Of a stretch of 64,000 nt of DNA, positions 52,597 through 59,797 are shown piece after piece. A model generated the notes under the pieces. That model was not told the DNA's origin and searched no databases. It saw only the letters and a program-made list of their open reading frames with translations. Position numbers and translations under genes: made by a program. The stretch's first letter is position 1. Every line of letters starts with the position of its first letter. Origin of the DNA: JAOAFZ01 sp964412815 (lineage in GTDB: Bacteria > Patescibacteriota > Microgenomatia > UBA1406 > GWC2-37-13); NCBI GenBank assembly GCA_964412815.1, contig CAYPQF010000034.1, positions 228,281-292,280 of the forward strand, read 5' to 3'.

Positions 52597-52935
52597 TTAT
52601 CCCTCTCGCATCTGCCGCACTATTGCCAGCAGTTGCGCTGAGCCGACGGGCGTCAGATAGGTGACGACGCCCCGCCGGGAATATCGCTTCGGTTCGTCTG
52701 ATACCACACACACGGGCTGCCGGTGGGCAGCCAGCTCGACAGCCAGCGTCAGGCCGTCGTGAGTGCCGGTCGTGACGTCGGCAGCGATTACGTACAGGTC
52801 CGGGGCATACCCCGGTCGTGCCTCGAGTGCCGGTACCAGCTCGTCGATGCTGGACAGCGCGATCACGTCGTAGTGACCGCGCAGCCAGCTCTTCCACAGC
52901 TCTCCGAGCCGCGGGTGGATAATCACAATGGACAT
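52597..52935 (-). CDS. degenerate receiver-like protein
   Basis: 112 residues. The alternating pattern (MSIVIIHPRLGELW, DLYVIAADV, PVCVVSDEPK, YLTPVGSAQLLAIV) fits a CheY-like fold. However, the acidic pocket at the end of strand 1 is missing (HPR instead of DD), and the phospho-acceptor position reads AADVTTG, so phosphorylation is doubtful. It lies 20 bases after a better-conserved receiver gene on the same strand, in the same GC-rich style, with a GGGGA Shine-Dalgarno-like sequence before the ATG. It may be a pseudo-receiver partner of that protein. An overlapping frame (52,529-53,005) is a shadow. Confidence 0.6.
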   Translation of the reverse strand: MSIVIIHPRLGELWKSWLRGHYDVIALSSIDELVPALEARPGYAPDLYVIAADVTTGTHDGLTLAVELAAHRQPVCVVSDEPKRYSRRGVVTYLTPVGSAQLLAIVRQMREG

Positions 52936-52955
52936 GGTTTCCCCAGTGGGGCGCT

Positions 52956-53309
52956 CTAGCCGTTTCTGATGGATTGCTGAACCATAGCCAGAACGCCGCC
53001 GACATCCAACGGCTTGATATACGACCGGAGCCCCCAGTCAGTATAGCTGTACGACGAGTAGGTCACGACATTGTGCCCCTGCTGCTGAAGCTCGAGCGCA
53101 AACTGAGCCCCGTCGTGTGAATCCTTACTGTGGATGTTCCCATCACACACGATCAGATCCGGGGGGCTGGTTTCGATCGCTGCGATCATCGTGCGAGCTT
53201 CGTCGATTGAGTTCGCGGTCAGGACGATGTGTCCGCCCGCGTTCTCAAGGATTCGCTTCAAGAGACTGGTGATGTCGTGCCGATCGTCGATTACCATCAC
53301 GAACGCCAT
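52956..53309 (-). CDS. single-domain response regulator receiver
   Basis: 117 residues. CheY-like fold with the acidic pair in VIDDRHD, the phospho-acceptor Asp in LIVCDGNIHS, Thr/Ser in VVTYSSYS and Lys in YIKPLD. No output domain is attached, so it must act through protein contact. Start at ATG 53,309 because a Shine-Dalgarno GGAGGG lies 9 bases upstream; the longer frame to 53,342 is less likely. It is GC-rich, unlike its neighbours, and forms a pair with the degenerate receiver downstream. No histidine kinase is seen in the window. Confidence 0.8.
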   Translation of the reverse strand: MAFVMVIDDRHDITSLLKRILENAGGHIVLTANSIDEARTMIAAIETSPPDLIVCDGNIHSKDSHDGAQFALELQQQGHNVVTYSSYSYTDWGLRSYIKPLDVGGVLAMVQQSIRNG

Positions 53310-53495
53310 ACGCAGTATCCCTCCAATGATGTTGTACCGCATTGCACCAGTCGCCGGTATCCTGCTCTGCGAAAAAAACCCGATGCGGTCTATGTTTACA
53401 ACTATAGGACTAGCATGCCGGTGAGGCTAAACAGTCTTATAGTATGATGTTAATATTATACTATAAGTAGTTCGAAAAAGATATCCCGAATACAC

Positions 53496-53527
53496 AAAAA
53501 AAAAGGCGCAGAGAACTGCGCCTTTTT
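53496..53527. terminator. bidirectional terminator after ssb
   Basis: Stem GGCGCAG / CTGCGCC with a four-base loop, flanked by nine A on one side and five T on the other. It serves the minus-strand ssb gene. Confidence 0.85.
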
Positions 53528-53543
53528 AAAGATGTTACAAAGG

Positions 53544-54017
53544 TTAGAACGGAATGTCGTCTGGGTCTACGTTTTCGTCCATTTCGTCGCTCATATCTGC
53601 CGGCTCCTGAACGGCTTCAGATTTCTTTGATTTTGACCGGGAGGGTGCTGCGGCTGCCATTCCTGCGCCACCACCCATGCTTTTAGCCTTATCGAAAGAG
53701 ATAATATTGTCTGCCACTACTTCTGAAGTGAACTTTTTCTGACCTTCTACTTCGTAGGCACGGTTTTCTATGCGGCCCTCGATATAGACTTTCTTCCCTT
53801 TTTCCAGAACCTTAGCCATGCGCTCAGCCAGCTTGCTCCAGGCGATAATGGTGTGGAAAGTAGGCATATCCTTGTAAGAGCCGTCTTCGTTTTGCATACT
53901 GCGGTTGGTAGCAATAGTAAAGCGGAGGAGAGCAGTACCTTTCGGGGTGTATTTTAATTCAGGATCGCGGGTAATGTTCCCGATTAACATGGCGCGATTC
54001 AAGTCAAATAATGACAT
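53544..54017 (-). CDS. ssb: single-stranded DNA-binding protein
   Basis: 157 residues. The N-terminal OB fold spans residues 1-110 with LNRAMLIGNITRDPELKYTPKGT, FTIATNR and EGRIENRAYE. A flexible linker rich in Gly, Ala, Ser and Lys follows, and the acidic C-terminal tip ends DPDDIPF, the usual peptide that recruits partner proteins. It coats single-stranded DNA in replication and repair. Stands alone with a strong terminator. Confidence 0.95.
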   Translation of the reverse strand: MSLFDLNRAMLIGNITRDPELKYTPKGTALLRFTIATNRSMQNEDGSYKDMPTFHTIIAWSKLAERMAKVLEKGKKVYIEGRIENRAYEVEGQKKFTSEVVADNIISFDKAKSMGGGAGMAAAAPSRSKSKKSEAVQEPADMSDEMDENVDPDDIPF

Positions 54018-54163
54018 AAGTGCGTATAAAATTTGTAATAGTTATGTAATTATACAAGTAAATAGTCTTATTTCAAGTAACAATTACGTATGCAAGCATT
54101 CATTTTACTCTAAAATGAGGCTAAATAAAAGCAGAGATTACTATCAGTTGAATACAGGGAAAC

Positions 54164-54251
54164 TGGCGGAGAAGGAGGGATTCGAACCCTCGGTACCTTT
54201 CGGCACGGCGGTTTAGTAAACCGCTGCACTCGGCCACTATGCGACTTCTCC
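54164..54251 (-). tRNA. tRNA-Ser with unusual anticodon ACU
   Basis: Complete type II cloverleaf with acceptor GGAGAAG / CTTCTCC, long variable arm (GTGCC / GGTAC), T-loop TTCGAAT, discriminator G and encoded CCA. The anticodon loop reads TTACTAA, so the anticodon is ACU, where bacteria normally have GCU for AGU/AGC serine codons. A normal tRNA-Ser (GCU) is present at 59,501. Confidence 0.85.
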
Positions 54252-54322
54252 AGTACTGGTATTATATAGAACGAATCTGCCTGAGTGTATCGAACTTAAC
54301 CAAATCATAATATACTCTGCGG

Positions 54323-54328
54323 TATACT
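54323..54328 (+). promoter_or_regulatory. -10 box for the TsaC/Sua5 gene
   Basis: TATACT 17 bases before ATG 54,346; leader of about 10 bases without Shine-Dalgarno. Confidence 0.45.
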
Positions 54329-54345
54329 ACCGCCACAGTCTAGAT

Positions 54346-55347
54346 ATGAACACCAAGATTCAACTGGTCGAAAACCCGACACGGGATCATCCAGTAATAC
54401 GATTTGCCGCAAAACTCTTATCAGCGGGGGAGTTAGTGGTATTCCCTACAGAAACCGTCTATGGCATCGGGGCAAATGCATTAGATCCGGTTGCCTGTGC
54501 CCGGATTTTCCAGGCTAAAAACCGTCCTGCGGATAATCCATTAATCCTCCATATTGCTTCAGTCTTGGACGTAGACAAATATGCAAAGGCAATTCCTGAG
54601 TATGCCCGTACATTGCTATCGCAGTATGCTCCGGGTCCGATCACCCTTGTTCTCAAAAAACATCAGTCTATTCCTTCGGTTGTCACAGCCGGTCAGGATA
54701 CCATCTGTATTCGTATACCATCCCACCCTGTTGCACAAGCGCTTCTTGAGCGAGTGCCTTTTCCGGTTGCCGCTCCATCTGCAAATATTTCAACCCGACC
54801 CAGCGCGACAACTGCCCGTGACGCATACGAGGATTTTAACGGGGTTGTCCCGTTGATTCTTGATTCTTCTCTCGCACCGGAAGGAATTGAGTCTACCATT
54901 GTCGACTGCACAGGTGAGGCCCCGCGGATTCTCCGGCAGGGAGTGATCTCGGAAGACGAAATTTCCCGCTGTAAACCTGTACCGCTAACCGGACTGAGTG
55001 CGCAGGGAGACCGGGTAACTCCGGGTTCAAAATACAAGCATTATGCTCCCCGAGCCCGGGTAGTCGCTGTTCAGCCTTCCTCGATAGATCTGTTGACTAC
55101 ACATCGACAGCACCTGCCTGTCAATTCAACGGTCCGGATTCTCTCCGGTATTCCGGTTTCCGGAGTTCTATCAGGCGACTGCATTCAACTGGATACAGCC
55201 GAAGAAATGATGCACCAGTTGTTCCGCCAATTTCGTCAGGCTGACCGTGATGGCGTAAATGTATTCTATGTAGTGCTCTGTCAGAACAAAGGAATAGGAA
55301 AAAGTGTAAATGAGCGAATTCTCAAAGCCAGTGCGGATGTAATTTGA
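54346..55347 (+). CDS. threonylcarbamoyl-AMP synthase (Sua5 type)
   Basis: 333 residues: an N-terminal YrdC domain (about 10-200) with FPTETVYGIGANALD, KNRPADNPL and APSANISTRPSA, followed by the Sua5 C-terminal domain (about 235-333). Makes threonylcarbamoyl-AMP from threonine, bicarbonate and ATP, the first step of the t6A modification of tRNAs reading ANN codons. The two-domain Sua5 form is seen in archaea, yeast and many bacteria; E. coli has the short TsaC. It is next to a tRNA cluster. Downstream gene follows after 29 bases with its own -10 box. Confidence 0.93.
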   Translation: MNTKIQLVENPTRDHPVIRFAAKLLSAGELVVFPTETVYGIGANALDPVACARIFQAKNRPADNPLILHIASVLDVDKYAKAIPEYARTLLSQYAPGPITLVLKKHQSIPSVVTAGQDTICIRIPSHPVAQALLERVPFPVAAPSANISTRPSATTARDAYEDFNGVVPLILDSSLAPEGIESTIVDCTGEAPRILRQGVISEDEISRCKPVPLTGLSAQGDRVTPGSKYKHYAPRARVVAVQPSSIDLLTTHRQHLPVNSTVRILSGIPVSGVLSGDCIQLDTAEEMMHQLFRQFRQADRDGVNVFYVVLCQNKGIGKSVNERILKASADVI

Positions 55348-55364
55348 TCCTTCGTGCTATTGGC

Positions 55365-55370
55365 TATAAT
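55365..55370 (+). promoter_or_regulatory. -10 box of a leaderless promoter
   Basis: TATAAT ends 6 bases before ATG 55,377. Confidence 0.55.
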
Positions 55371-55376
55371 AAATAC

Positions 55377-56054
55377 ATGTCAGAATTTACCCCGGTCCAG
55401 GTGCTCGAACTTCTCCCGGAAGAAGCCACTGTTGAGATTACTGACATTCAGGGACTGACTGACCATCTCAAAAAAGTATGGCCATATGTTATGTCTCAGA
55501 TGGCAGTGTTGGGATTTAAGATGGAGCAGGCAGGAGATTTTCATTCCGGCTGGGAAGTGGTGGATCGGAAGGGTTTTATTCAACAGTATCATCCGACAAC
55601 GCCTGAGCAAATTATGCTTGATGAGGCGCAGTATACCGGAGCTACCTGGTGCGAACGGCTTACGGGTATGATGTATGATGCACTGCTGCCGATTCTCAAA
55701 GGAATTCAACTACAGCGTGTCAGTATGGATAGAGTGTCGCTGAGGGAAAGTACCGGTGATTGGGGTGAGACCAGAACCATTGAACACGTCGCGTTGCAGG
55801 CAGTTGACACAGACCAGCACACGGTTATCTATGACGGGACATATGGACAGATTGATCCCTATATGAACCGGCTTGCAGTGGTCCCAGAAGAAGAGACCGC
55901 TTACTATTATGGCGATGAAGCGGTCCCTATGCCGTACCAATCACTGACGGAGCCTCATTTTGAACGGCGCTTTTTCCCGAACGAGGATGATTACTGGCGG
56001 TTATTTTACTTACTACAGGGGAAACAGTACGCGGGAAAACTTCAGGAAGCGTAG
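55377..56054 (+). CDS. unknown protein with possible Cys-His-Asp protease-like core
   Basis: 225 residues, not recognised. The start at 55,377 is set by the TATAAT box 6 bases upstream; a longer in-frame version would include the promoter. One Cys is present, in TGATWCERLTGMMYDAL (helix-like), followed by His in RTIEHVALQAVD and Asp in VIYDGTYGQIDP. The last block resembles the Asp strand of transglutaminase-like or papain-like proteins (DxTYGQ), so a thiol hydrolase is conceivable. No signal peptide or membrane helix. The function is unproven; the triad is my inference from residue order. Confidence 0.6.
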   Translation: MSEFTPVQVLELLPEEATVEITDIQGLTDHLKKVWPYVMSQMAVLGFKMEQAGDFHSGWEVVDRKGFIQQYHPTTPEQIMLDEAQYTGATWCERLTGMMYDALLPILKGIQLQRVSMDRVSLRESTGDWGETRTIEHVALQAVDTDQHTVIYDGTYGQIDPYMNRLAVVPEEETAYYYGDEAVPMPYQSLTEPHFERRFFPNEDDYWRLFYLLQGKQYAGKLQEA

Positions 56055-56067
56055 CATATTGATGATG

Positions 56068-56152
56068 CGGAGAAGGTGGGATTCGAACCCACGGTGACTT
56101 GCGCCACACTGGTTTTCAAGACCAGCTCGTTAGACCACTCCGACACCTCTCC
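56068..56152 (-). tRNA. tRNA-Ser (UGA)
   Basis: Type II tRNA with acceptor GGAGAGG / CTTCTCC, anticodon loop CTTGAAA, T-loop TTCGAAT; CCA not encoded. Confidence 0.93.
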
Positions 56153-56157
56153 AGTTT

Positions 56158-56212
56158 GGTCAATAGTCTATGGTCGATAGAATTTGATATTATGTTGGTC
56201 AATAGTCCATAG
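56158..56212 (+). repeat. two copies of GGTCAATAGTC(T/C)ATRG
   Basis: Direct copies at 56,158-56,173 and 56,197-56,212. Related inverted copies lie at about 56,620-56,650 and 57,904-57,919. Together they frame the four-helix-bundle gene and look like a dispersed small repeat. Confidence 0.5.
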
Positions 56213-56223
56213 AAAATAGACGT

Positions 56224-56571
56224 TTATGCCTTTTTAAAGTACTTAATTAGCTGAGTTAATCTCTTTGTAATTACCATTGTTTCTTCAATATATATCTCAA
56301 CATTAACCTTATGAATTTCTTGAATAATATTGAGTAACGCCACTGTTTCAAATAAAGATTTCTTTGCTATCTGTAAATATCTTTTAAACTCAACATCTGT
56401 CTCACTGCCACTACCTTCTGCGATATTGAGACTAATTGACAAAACAGCTCTCTTTAGCTGATTCGCCATCACAAATTCTTCACCTTTCGGCAATGCTTCA
56501 CATAATTCATAAATATGTTTTATGAGCAACACCGAGTCTTTCCACACCTCCAATCTCTCAAACTTATACAT
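56224..56571 (-). CDS. four-helix bundle protein (23S rRNA intervening-sequence protein family)
   Basis: 115 residues. Family features: MYKFERLEVWKDSVLLIKHIY at the start, QLKRAVLSISLNIAEGSG in the middle and FKRYLQIAKKSLFETVALL. All-helical; members are basic, form pentameric bundles and were first found inside 23S rRNA intervening sequences. Related Avd proteins serve diversity-generating retroelements, but no reverse transcriptase is seen here. The gene stands alone between tRNA-Ser and tRNA-Cys and is flanked by GGTCAATAGTC repeats, as if it were a small cassette. ATG 56,571 (or 56,577) is preferred over 56,601 by homology. Confidence 0.85.
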   Translation of the reverse strand: MYKFERLEVWKDSVLLIKHIYELCEALPKGEEFVMANQLKRAVLSISLNIAEGSGSETDVEFKRYLQIAKKSLFETVALLNIIQEIHKVNVEIYIEETMVITKRLTQLIKYFKKA

Positions 56572-56656
56572 ATTCATTGTTAAACTAACATCAGCTATCA
56601 ACCATATATCATATTATCAACTATGAGCTATTGCCCATCGACCACCGACCAAAATG

Positions 56657-56728
56657 AGGCGCGTGCCGGAATCGAACCGGCGCAATAGAAGTTTTGCAGA
56701 CTCCCGCGTTACCTCTTCGCAACGCGCC
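56657..56728 (-). tRNA. tRNA-Cys (GCA)
   Basis: Acceptor GGCGCGT / ACGCGCC, anticodon loop CTGCAAA, discriminator T as expected for Cys; CCA not encoded. Confidence 0.93.
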
Positions 56729-56885
56729 ATGAGTGACATTTAATAAGGCCTATTGTACCTCAAAACATGCTAGGATGCAATGTAAGTAATGCGAAATTGA
56801 AAAGTAGCATACACCCCTCTGCCCACACCATGGCAGGATAGAGATGGGGTATGAATTTTGAGCTTCCTAACTGCGTTCCTTCTAC

Positions 56886-56915
56886 TTGACATCTCCTTTA
56901 TCCTTCACCTATACT
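56886..56915 (+). promoter_or_regulatory. sigma-70-type promoter for the VOC gene
   Basis: TTGACA (56,886-56,891), 18-base spacer, TATACT (56,910-56,915), then 24 bases to ATG 56,940. Confidence 0.65.
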
Positions 56916-56939
56916 ATCTTTCGAAGTTCAGATATCCCT

Positions 56940-57308
56940 ATGTCACCCTCATTCAAAGGCGGTTCAAACATCGCCATCAAAATACCCAAATTCAAATTCG
57001 ATCAAACCGTGCGTTTTTACAAAAACGTCCTCAAACTCCCCTACCTCGGCAAATACGGGGAGAGTCATGTGTTTCAGTTTAGCTCCGTTCGATTGTGGTT
57101 GGACAGAGTTGAAAACTACAGCCAAACCGATGTCTGGCTCGAGGTGCACACAGATGATGTTGAACAAGCAAAAAACTACCTGCAAGATCATAATGTCCCC
57201 ATCAGAGATGAAATAGAACCGTTAGATGGTGTCGACGGCCATTGGATATCAGACCCGGCCGGGGTCATATGTTTGGTGTCGAAAGAAGATGAACAACAAC
57301 AGGTGTAA
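56940..57308 (+). CDS. VOC (glyoxalase/bleomycin-resistance fold) protein
   Basis: 122 residues with the paired beta-alpha-beta-beta-beta pattern of vicinal oxygen chelate proteins (NIAIKIPKFKFDQTVRFYKNVLKLP, HVFQFSSVRLWLDRVE, DVWLEVHTDDVEQAKNYLQ, GHWISDPAGVICLVS). Possible metal ligands are a Glu in WLEVH and a His near the end, but the set looks incomplete, so the reaction is unknown. ATG 56,940 follows a good promoter; upstream in-frame codons overlap that promoter. It lies alone in an accessory stretch and may be acquired. Confidence 0.8.
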   Translation: MSPSFKGGSNIAIKIPKFKFDQTVRFYKNVLKLPYLGKYGESHVFQFSSVRLWLDRVENYSQTDVWLEVHTDDVEQAKNYLQDHNVPIRDEIEPLDGVDGHWISDPAGVICLVSKEDEQQQV

Positions 57309-57324
57309 GGTGGTAAGATTAACG

Positions 57325-57837
57325 TCACGCTATCTCAATCCAATACCTCCTCAACTTTGGCTTCCCCTCTCCCATCTCGATAACATTCTCCAGTACACCG
57401 CCATTGGCTTCGATAATCCGGGCAGATGCACTATTATCATCGTCGCAGGTGACGAGAGCTTTGGTAATGCTCAATTCTTTGGCTTTTTGTAAGCCTAGAT
57501 CAAGGATTTTTTTCCCGTAGCCCATACGCCGTTTCGAAGGCACAATGTAGTACCCAATATGCCCCTCATGCTTGAGGAGCGCAGCATTCAACTCATGCCT
57601 GATCTGTACACGACCGATAACTTCATCATTGTCTATCAGCCAGTAGGTCGAAGCTGGCACATAACCCGACTGCATGTTCTTTCCCTGTGCATGATCATTG
57701 AGCCGTTGCACAAACTCTTCGAACGATTCATTCTTCTCTGGATGCTGCAGACGCGTTTCACTTCTTTCACCTATCGCATCTTGTATTGCTGCTAGATAGG
57801 CTTGTTTATACGTGGTGGTAGGTAGGGTGAGGAACAT
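57325..57837 (-). CDS. GNAT family N-acetyltransferase
   Basis: 170 residues. Acetyl-CoA-binding motif A is visible as HIGYYIVPSKRRMGYGKKIL (the R/Q-x-x-G-x-G/A loop appears as RRMGYGK), followed by KALVTCDDDNSASARIIEANGG. Acetylates a small molecule or protein; the substrate is unknown. The start at 57,837 is fixed by a minus-strand TATAAT box (57,844-57,849) that ends 6 bases before it; the frame extends to 57,852 but that would overlap the box. Convergent with the VOC gene. Confidence 0.88.
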   Translation of the reverse strand: MFLTLPTTTYKQAYLAAIQDAIGERSETRLQHPEKNESFEEFVQRLNDHAQGKNMQSGYVPASTYWLIDNDEVIGRVQIRHELNAALLKHEGHIGYYIVPSKRRMGYGKKILDLGLQKAKELSITKALVTCDDDNSASARIIEANGGVLENVIEMGEGKPKLRRYWIEIA

Positions 57838-58087
57838 AGGACAATTATACAATTACGTAGATATCATTTCCTTCTCTACTCATCCTGCTATAATATCAAC
57901 TTTCCATCGACTATTGACCTTCGTCCAACTCTGGCGGGCTCAGTGGAATGAATTTCGAACTATAGACTGGTTCCAAACGCTGGAATATCCTCAAATTACG
58001 ATCAGAGAGGTAGATGAATTACTTGGAACATGTTCCACTTGATAAATGATAACACAACGTCAGATTTGCTTTATTAGACAAGTTCCC

Positions 58088-58141
58088 AAATAATAACAGT
58101 CAGAGATCAGAACGTAGTCTGGTATCTGATTGTTGTTATTT
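58088..58141. terminator. long imperfect hairpin at the end of the transposase gene
   Basis: About 24-bp imperfect stem (AAATAATAACAGTCAGAG pairing with the segment ending at 58,141). It overlaps the transposase stop codon and could stop read-through into or out of the element. Confidence 0.6.
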
Positions 58142-59032
58142 GAAAGAGAGATGATAGTTCCAGAGACCAGCTGATACCAACATAAAGGTATCATCCAGGT
58201 TGGGGAGATGATTGCGATAGGTATCTGTGGCTGCTTTCATCCGTTTTATGCCGCCAATGGCATGTTCTCCCAGGATCCGGATACTAGAAATGAGCTTGTT
58301 TTGCTGCTTTTCTTCCTCCGTTAAGGGATGTTTTTTTGATGCTCGTTTGGGAATCATCGTCTGGGTATGCACCTGTTCTATTCCTTTAAAGCCAGTGTCT
58401 ACCCAGAACATAGTATCGGGAGGAATAACCCGAGCTAATTGCTTCTTATCCGCTAGTCGTTTGTCGTGGCGTCTCCCTGATTTGGTGGGGGTAAGCACTA
58501 ACACTTTTTTGTTGATATCAGATACTACAATGTTTTTTCTCGTTGTTGCCTTCTTTTTCCCTGAGTACAACTTACTCCTCGCTCTGAGCTTTTCCGGTTT
58601 TTGTACCCGTCGCTCGGTCCCATCAATAAACAAATCTTTGGCTTCTGGAAACTGCTCCAAAAACTCCTCCAGCGACGCGATCTGGCGCTTCGGTAGTGCC
58701 AGTTTCCGCTTAAGAGTCTGTTCCAGTACGGGCAGTAAGATCTGTACATGGCGAAATGCTTTGCTGCGCACACAGCCAATAACAAATCCAAAAAACTCAT
58801 AGGTGGGATAGGTTTTCAGATACACCAGTATGGCAAATAACTTCTCTTGAGCACTCCGTAGTGCTCCTTTTCTCCCGCCACCCACCTTTCGCTTGCGATC
58901 AGGCTTATTGGTCTGATACGCTTCTTGCAAGTTCCAGGCAAACGATAGAGCCAGTTCCTCAAATTCCTTAACGCTTAATCCTGTTAATGCCTTGCATAAC
59001 CGATCGTTGTGTAAAGGTGCTGATATATTCAT
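58136..59032 (-). CDS. IS5-family DDE transposase
   Basis: 298 residues. An N-terminal helical DNA-binding part (GLSVKEFEELALSF) precedes a DDE catalytic domain: Asp in LFIDGTERRVQ, Asp in FWVDTGFKG and Glu in GEHAIGGIKRM. The full set is present, so it could be active. The ATG at 59,032 was chosen because TATACT (59,042-59,047, minus strand) would give a leaderless mRNA; ATG 59,053 would include that box. No frameshift is seen. Confidence 0.9.
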   Translation of the reverse strand: MNISAPLHNDRLCKALTGLSVKEFEELALSFAWNLQEAYQTNKPDRKRKVGGGRKGALRSAQEKLFAILVYLKTYPTYEFFGFVIGCVRSKAFRHVQILLPVLEQTLKRKLALPKRQIASLEEFLEQFPEAKDLFIDGTERRVQKPEKLRARSKLYSGKKKATTRKNIVVSDINKKVLVLTPTKSGRRHDKRLADKKQLARVIPPDTMFWVDTGFKGIEQVHTQTMIPKRASKKHPLTEEEKQQNKLISSIRILGEHAIGGIKRMKAATDTYRNHLPNLDDTFMLVSAGLWNYHLSFK

Positions 59033-59068
59033 ATACACTTCAGTATACCTCATTCTTCTTGCCCGTTA

Positions 59069-59539
59069 TTGAGGAACATGTTTAATCTCATCGATAAATC
59101 AACCTACGAAGAAAAGAAACAAGGATATATCGAGGAGAAGGATAGAATATTGCAGAGTATTACCAATCATTCTAATTCTCAAGTGCACCATTTGGATTAC
59201 AGTGCTTCTTTCTATGAATTATCACAACAGGCTAAACAGTTATATGAAGAAAGTATTCTTGAGAAGAAACGTAAAATCCTTCGATTGATTTTCAATAACA
59301 TAGAGGTTGATATAAAAAGCCAAGGAGTACGAGTGAAGTTGAATAAACCCTTCCAGATATTGCAACAACTAGTCCAGGCAACAAACGAATGTTCGAAAGT
59401 GCAAGATTTTAACGAAAGCACCGCTGATACTTTCGAACCGAGCTATTATCAACATATAACAATCCAAAACCACCTTCTTTCTGATAACTATTCCGTTTTG
59501 CGGAGGTGGAGGGATTCGAACCCTCGAGAGCACTTATAG
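59069..59539 (+). pseudogene. C-terminal remnant of a large serine recombinase
   Basis: About 150 residues corresponding to the coiled-coil and C-terminal tail of large serine recombinases (TYEEKKQGYIEEKDRIL, LYEESILEKKRKILRLIFNNIEVD). The catalytic and zinc-ribbon parts are missing; the IS lies where they would be. The frame ends by running into the 3' part of tRNA-Ser (WRDSNPREHL), typical of recombinase genes lying at an attachment site on a tRNA gene. Not expected to be functional. Confidence 0.6.
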
Positions 59540-59590
59540 ATGCTCGCAGGTTTAGCAAACCTGTGCCATGGGCCACTAGGCGACACCTCC
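59501..59590 (-). tRNA. tRNA-Ser (GCU)
   Basis: Type II tRNA with acceptor GGAGGTG / CACCTCC, anticodon loop TTGCTAA, long variable arm (GAGCA / TGCTC), T-loop TTCGAAT. CCA not encoded. Possible attachment site of the recombinase remnant. Confidence 0.93.
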
Positions 59591-59616
59591 ACTGAGGGTA
59601 CGAAGAAGAATATGAG

Positions 59617-59698
59617 TGCCGAAGAGAGGACTTGAACCTCCATGGGTTGCCCCACACGGCCCTGAACCGTGCGCGTCTGCCAATTTCGCCACTTCGGC
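59617..59698 (-). tRNA. tRNA-Leu (CAG)
   Basis: Acceptor GCCGAAG / CTTCGGC, anticodon loop TTCAGGG, long variable region, T-loop TTCAAGT. CCA not encoded. Confidence 0.92.
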
Positions 59699-59797
59699 AC
59701 ACTCATAACAAAGAGAGTACGATGTGGCACTTCCCATAGGTCGGCCACTTCAGCACGCTCATACATCGTACTGCACAAACCAAGAAGCAAGTAATTA

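Larger units (their letters stand above)
58025..59082 (-). mobile_element. IS5-like insertion sequence
   Basis: Contains one DDE transposase gene. A 10-base direct repeat GGAACATGTT lies on both sides (58,025-58,034 and 59,073-59,082) and may be the target duplication or part of the ends; the exact ends are not certain. The inserted segment lies at the 5' side of a serine-recombinase remnant. Confidence 0.6.

Noticed and set aside
54164..54251. tRNA-Ser (ACU) as a pseudogene
   Set aside because: All stems pair well, the variable arm is intact and CCA is encoded; only the anticodon base is odd.
56224..56571. Diversity-generating retroelement accessory protein (Avd)
   Set aside because: No reverse transcriptase and no template/variable repeat pair seen nearby.
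57812..58042. 76-residue plus-strand frame beside the IS as the recombinase's missing 5' part
   Set aside because: Its frame does not join the remnant when the IS is removed, and it shows no recombinase motif.
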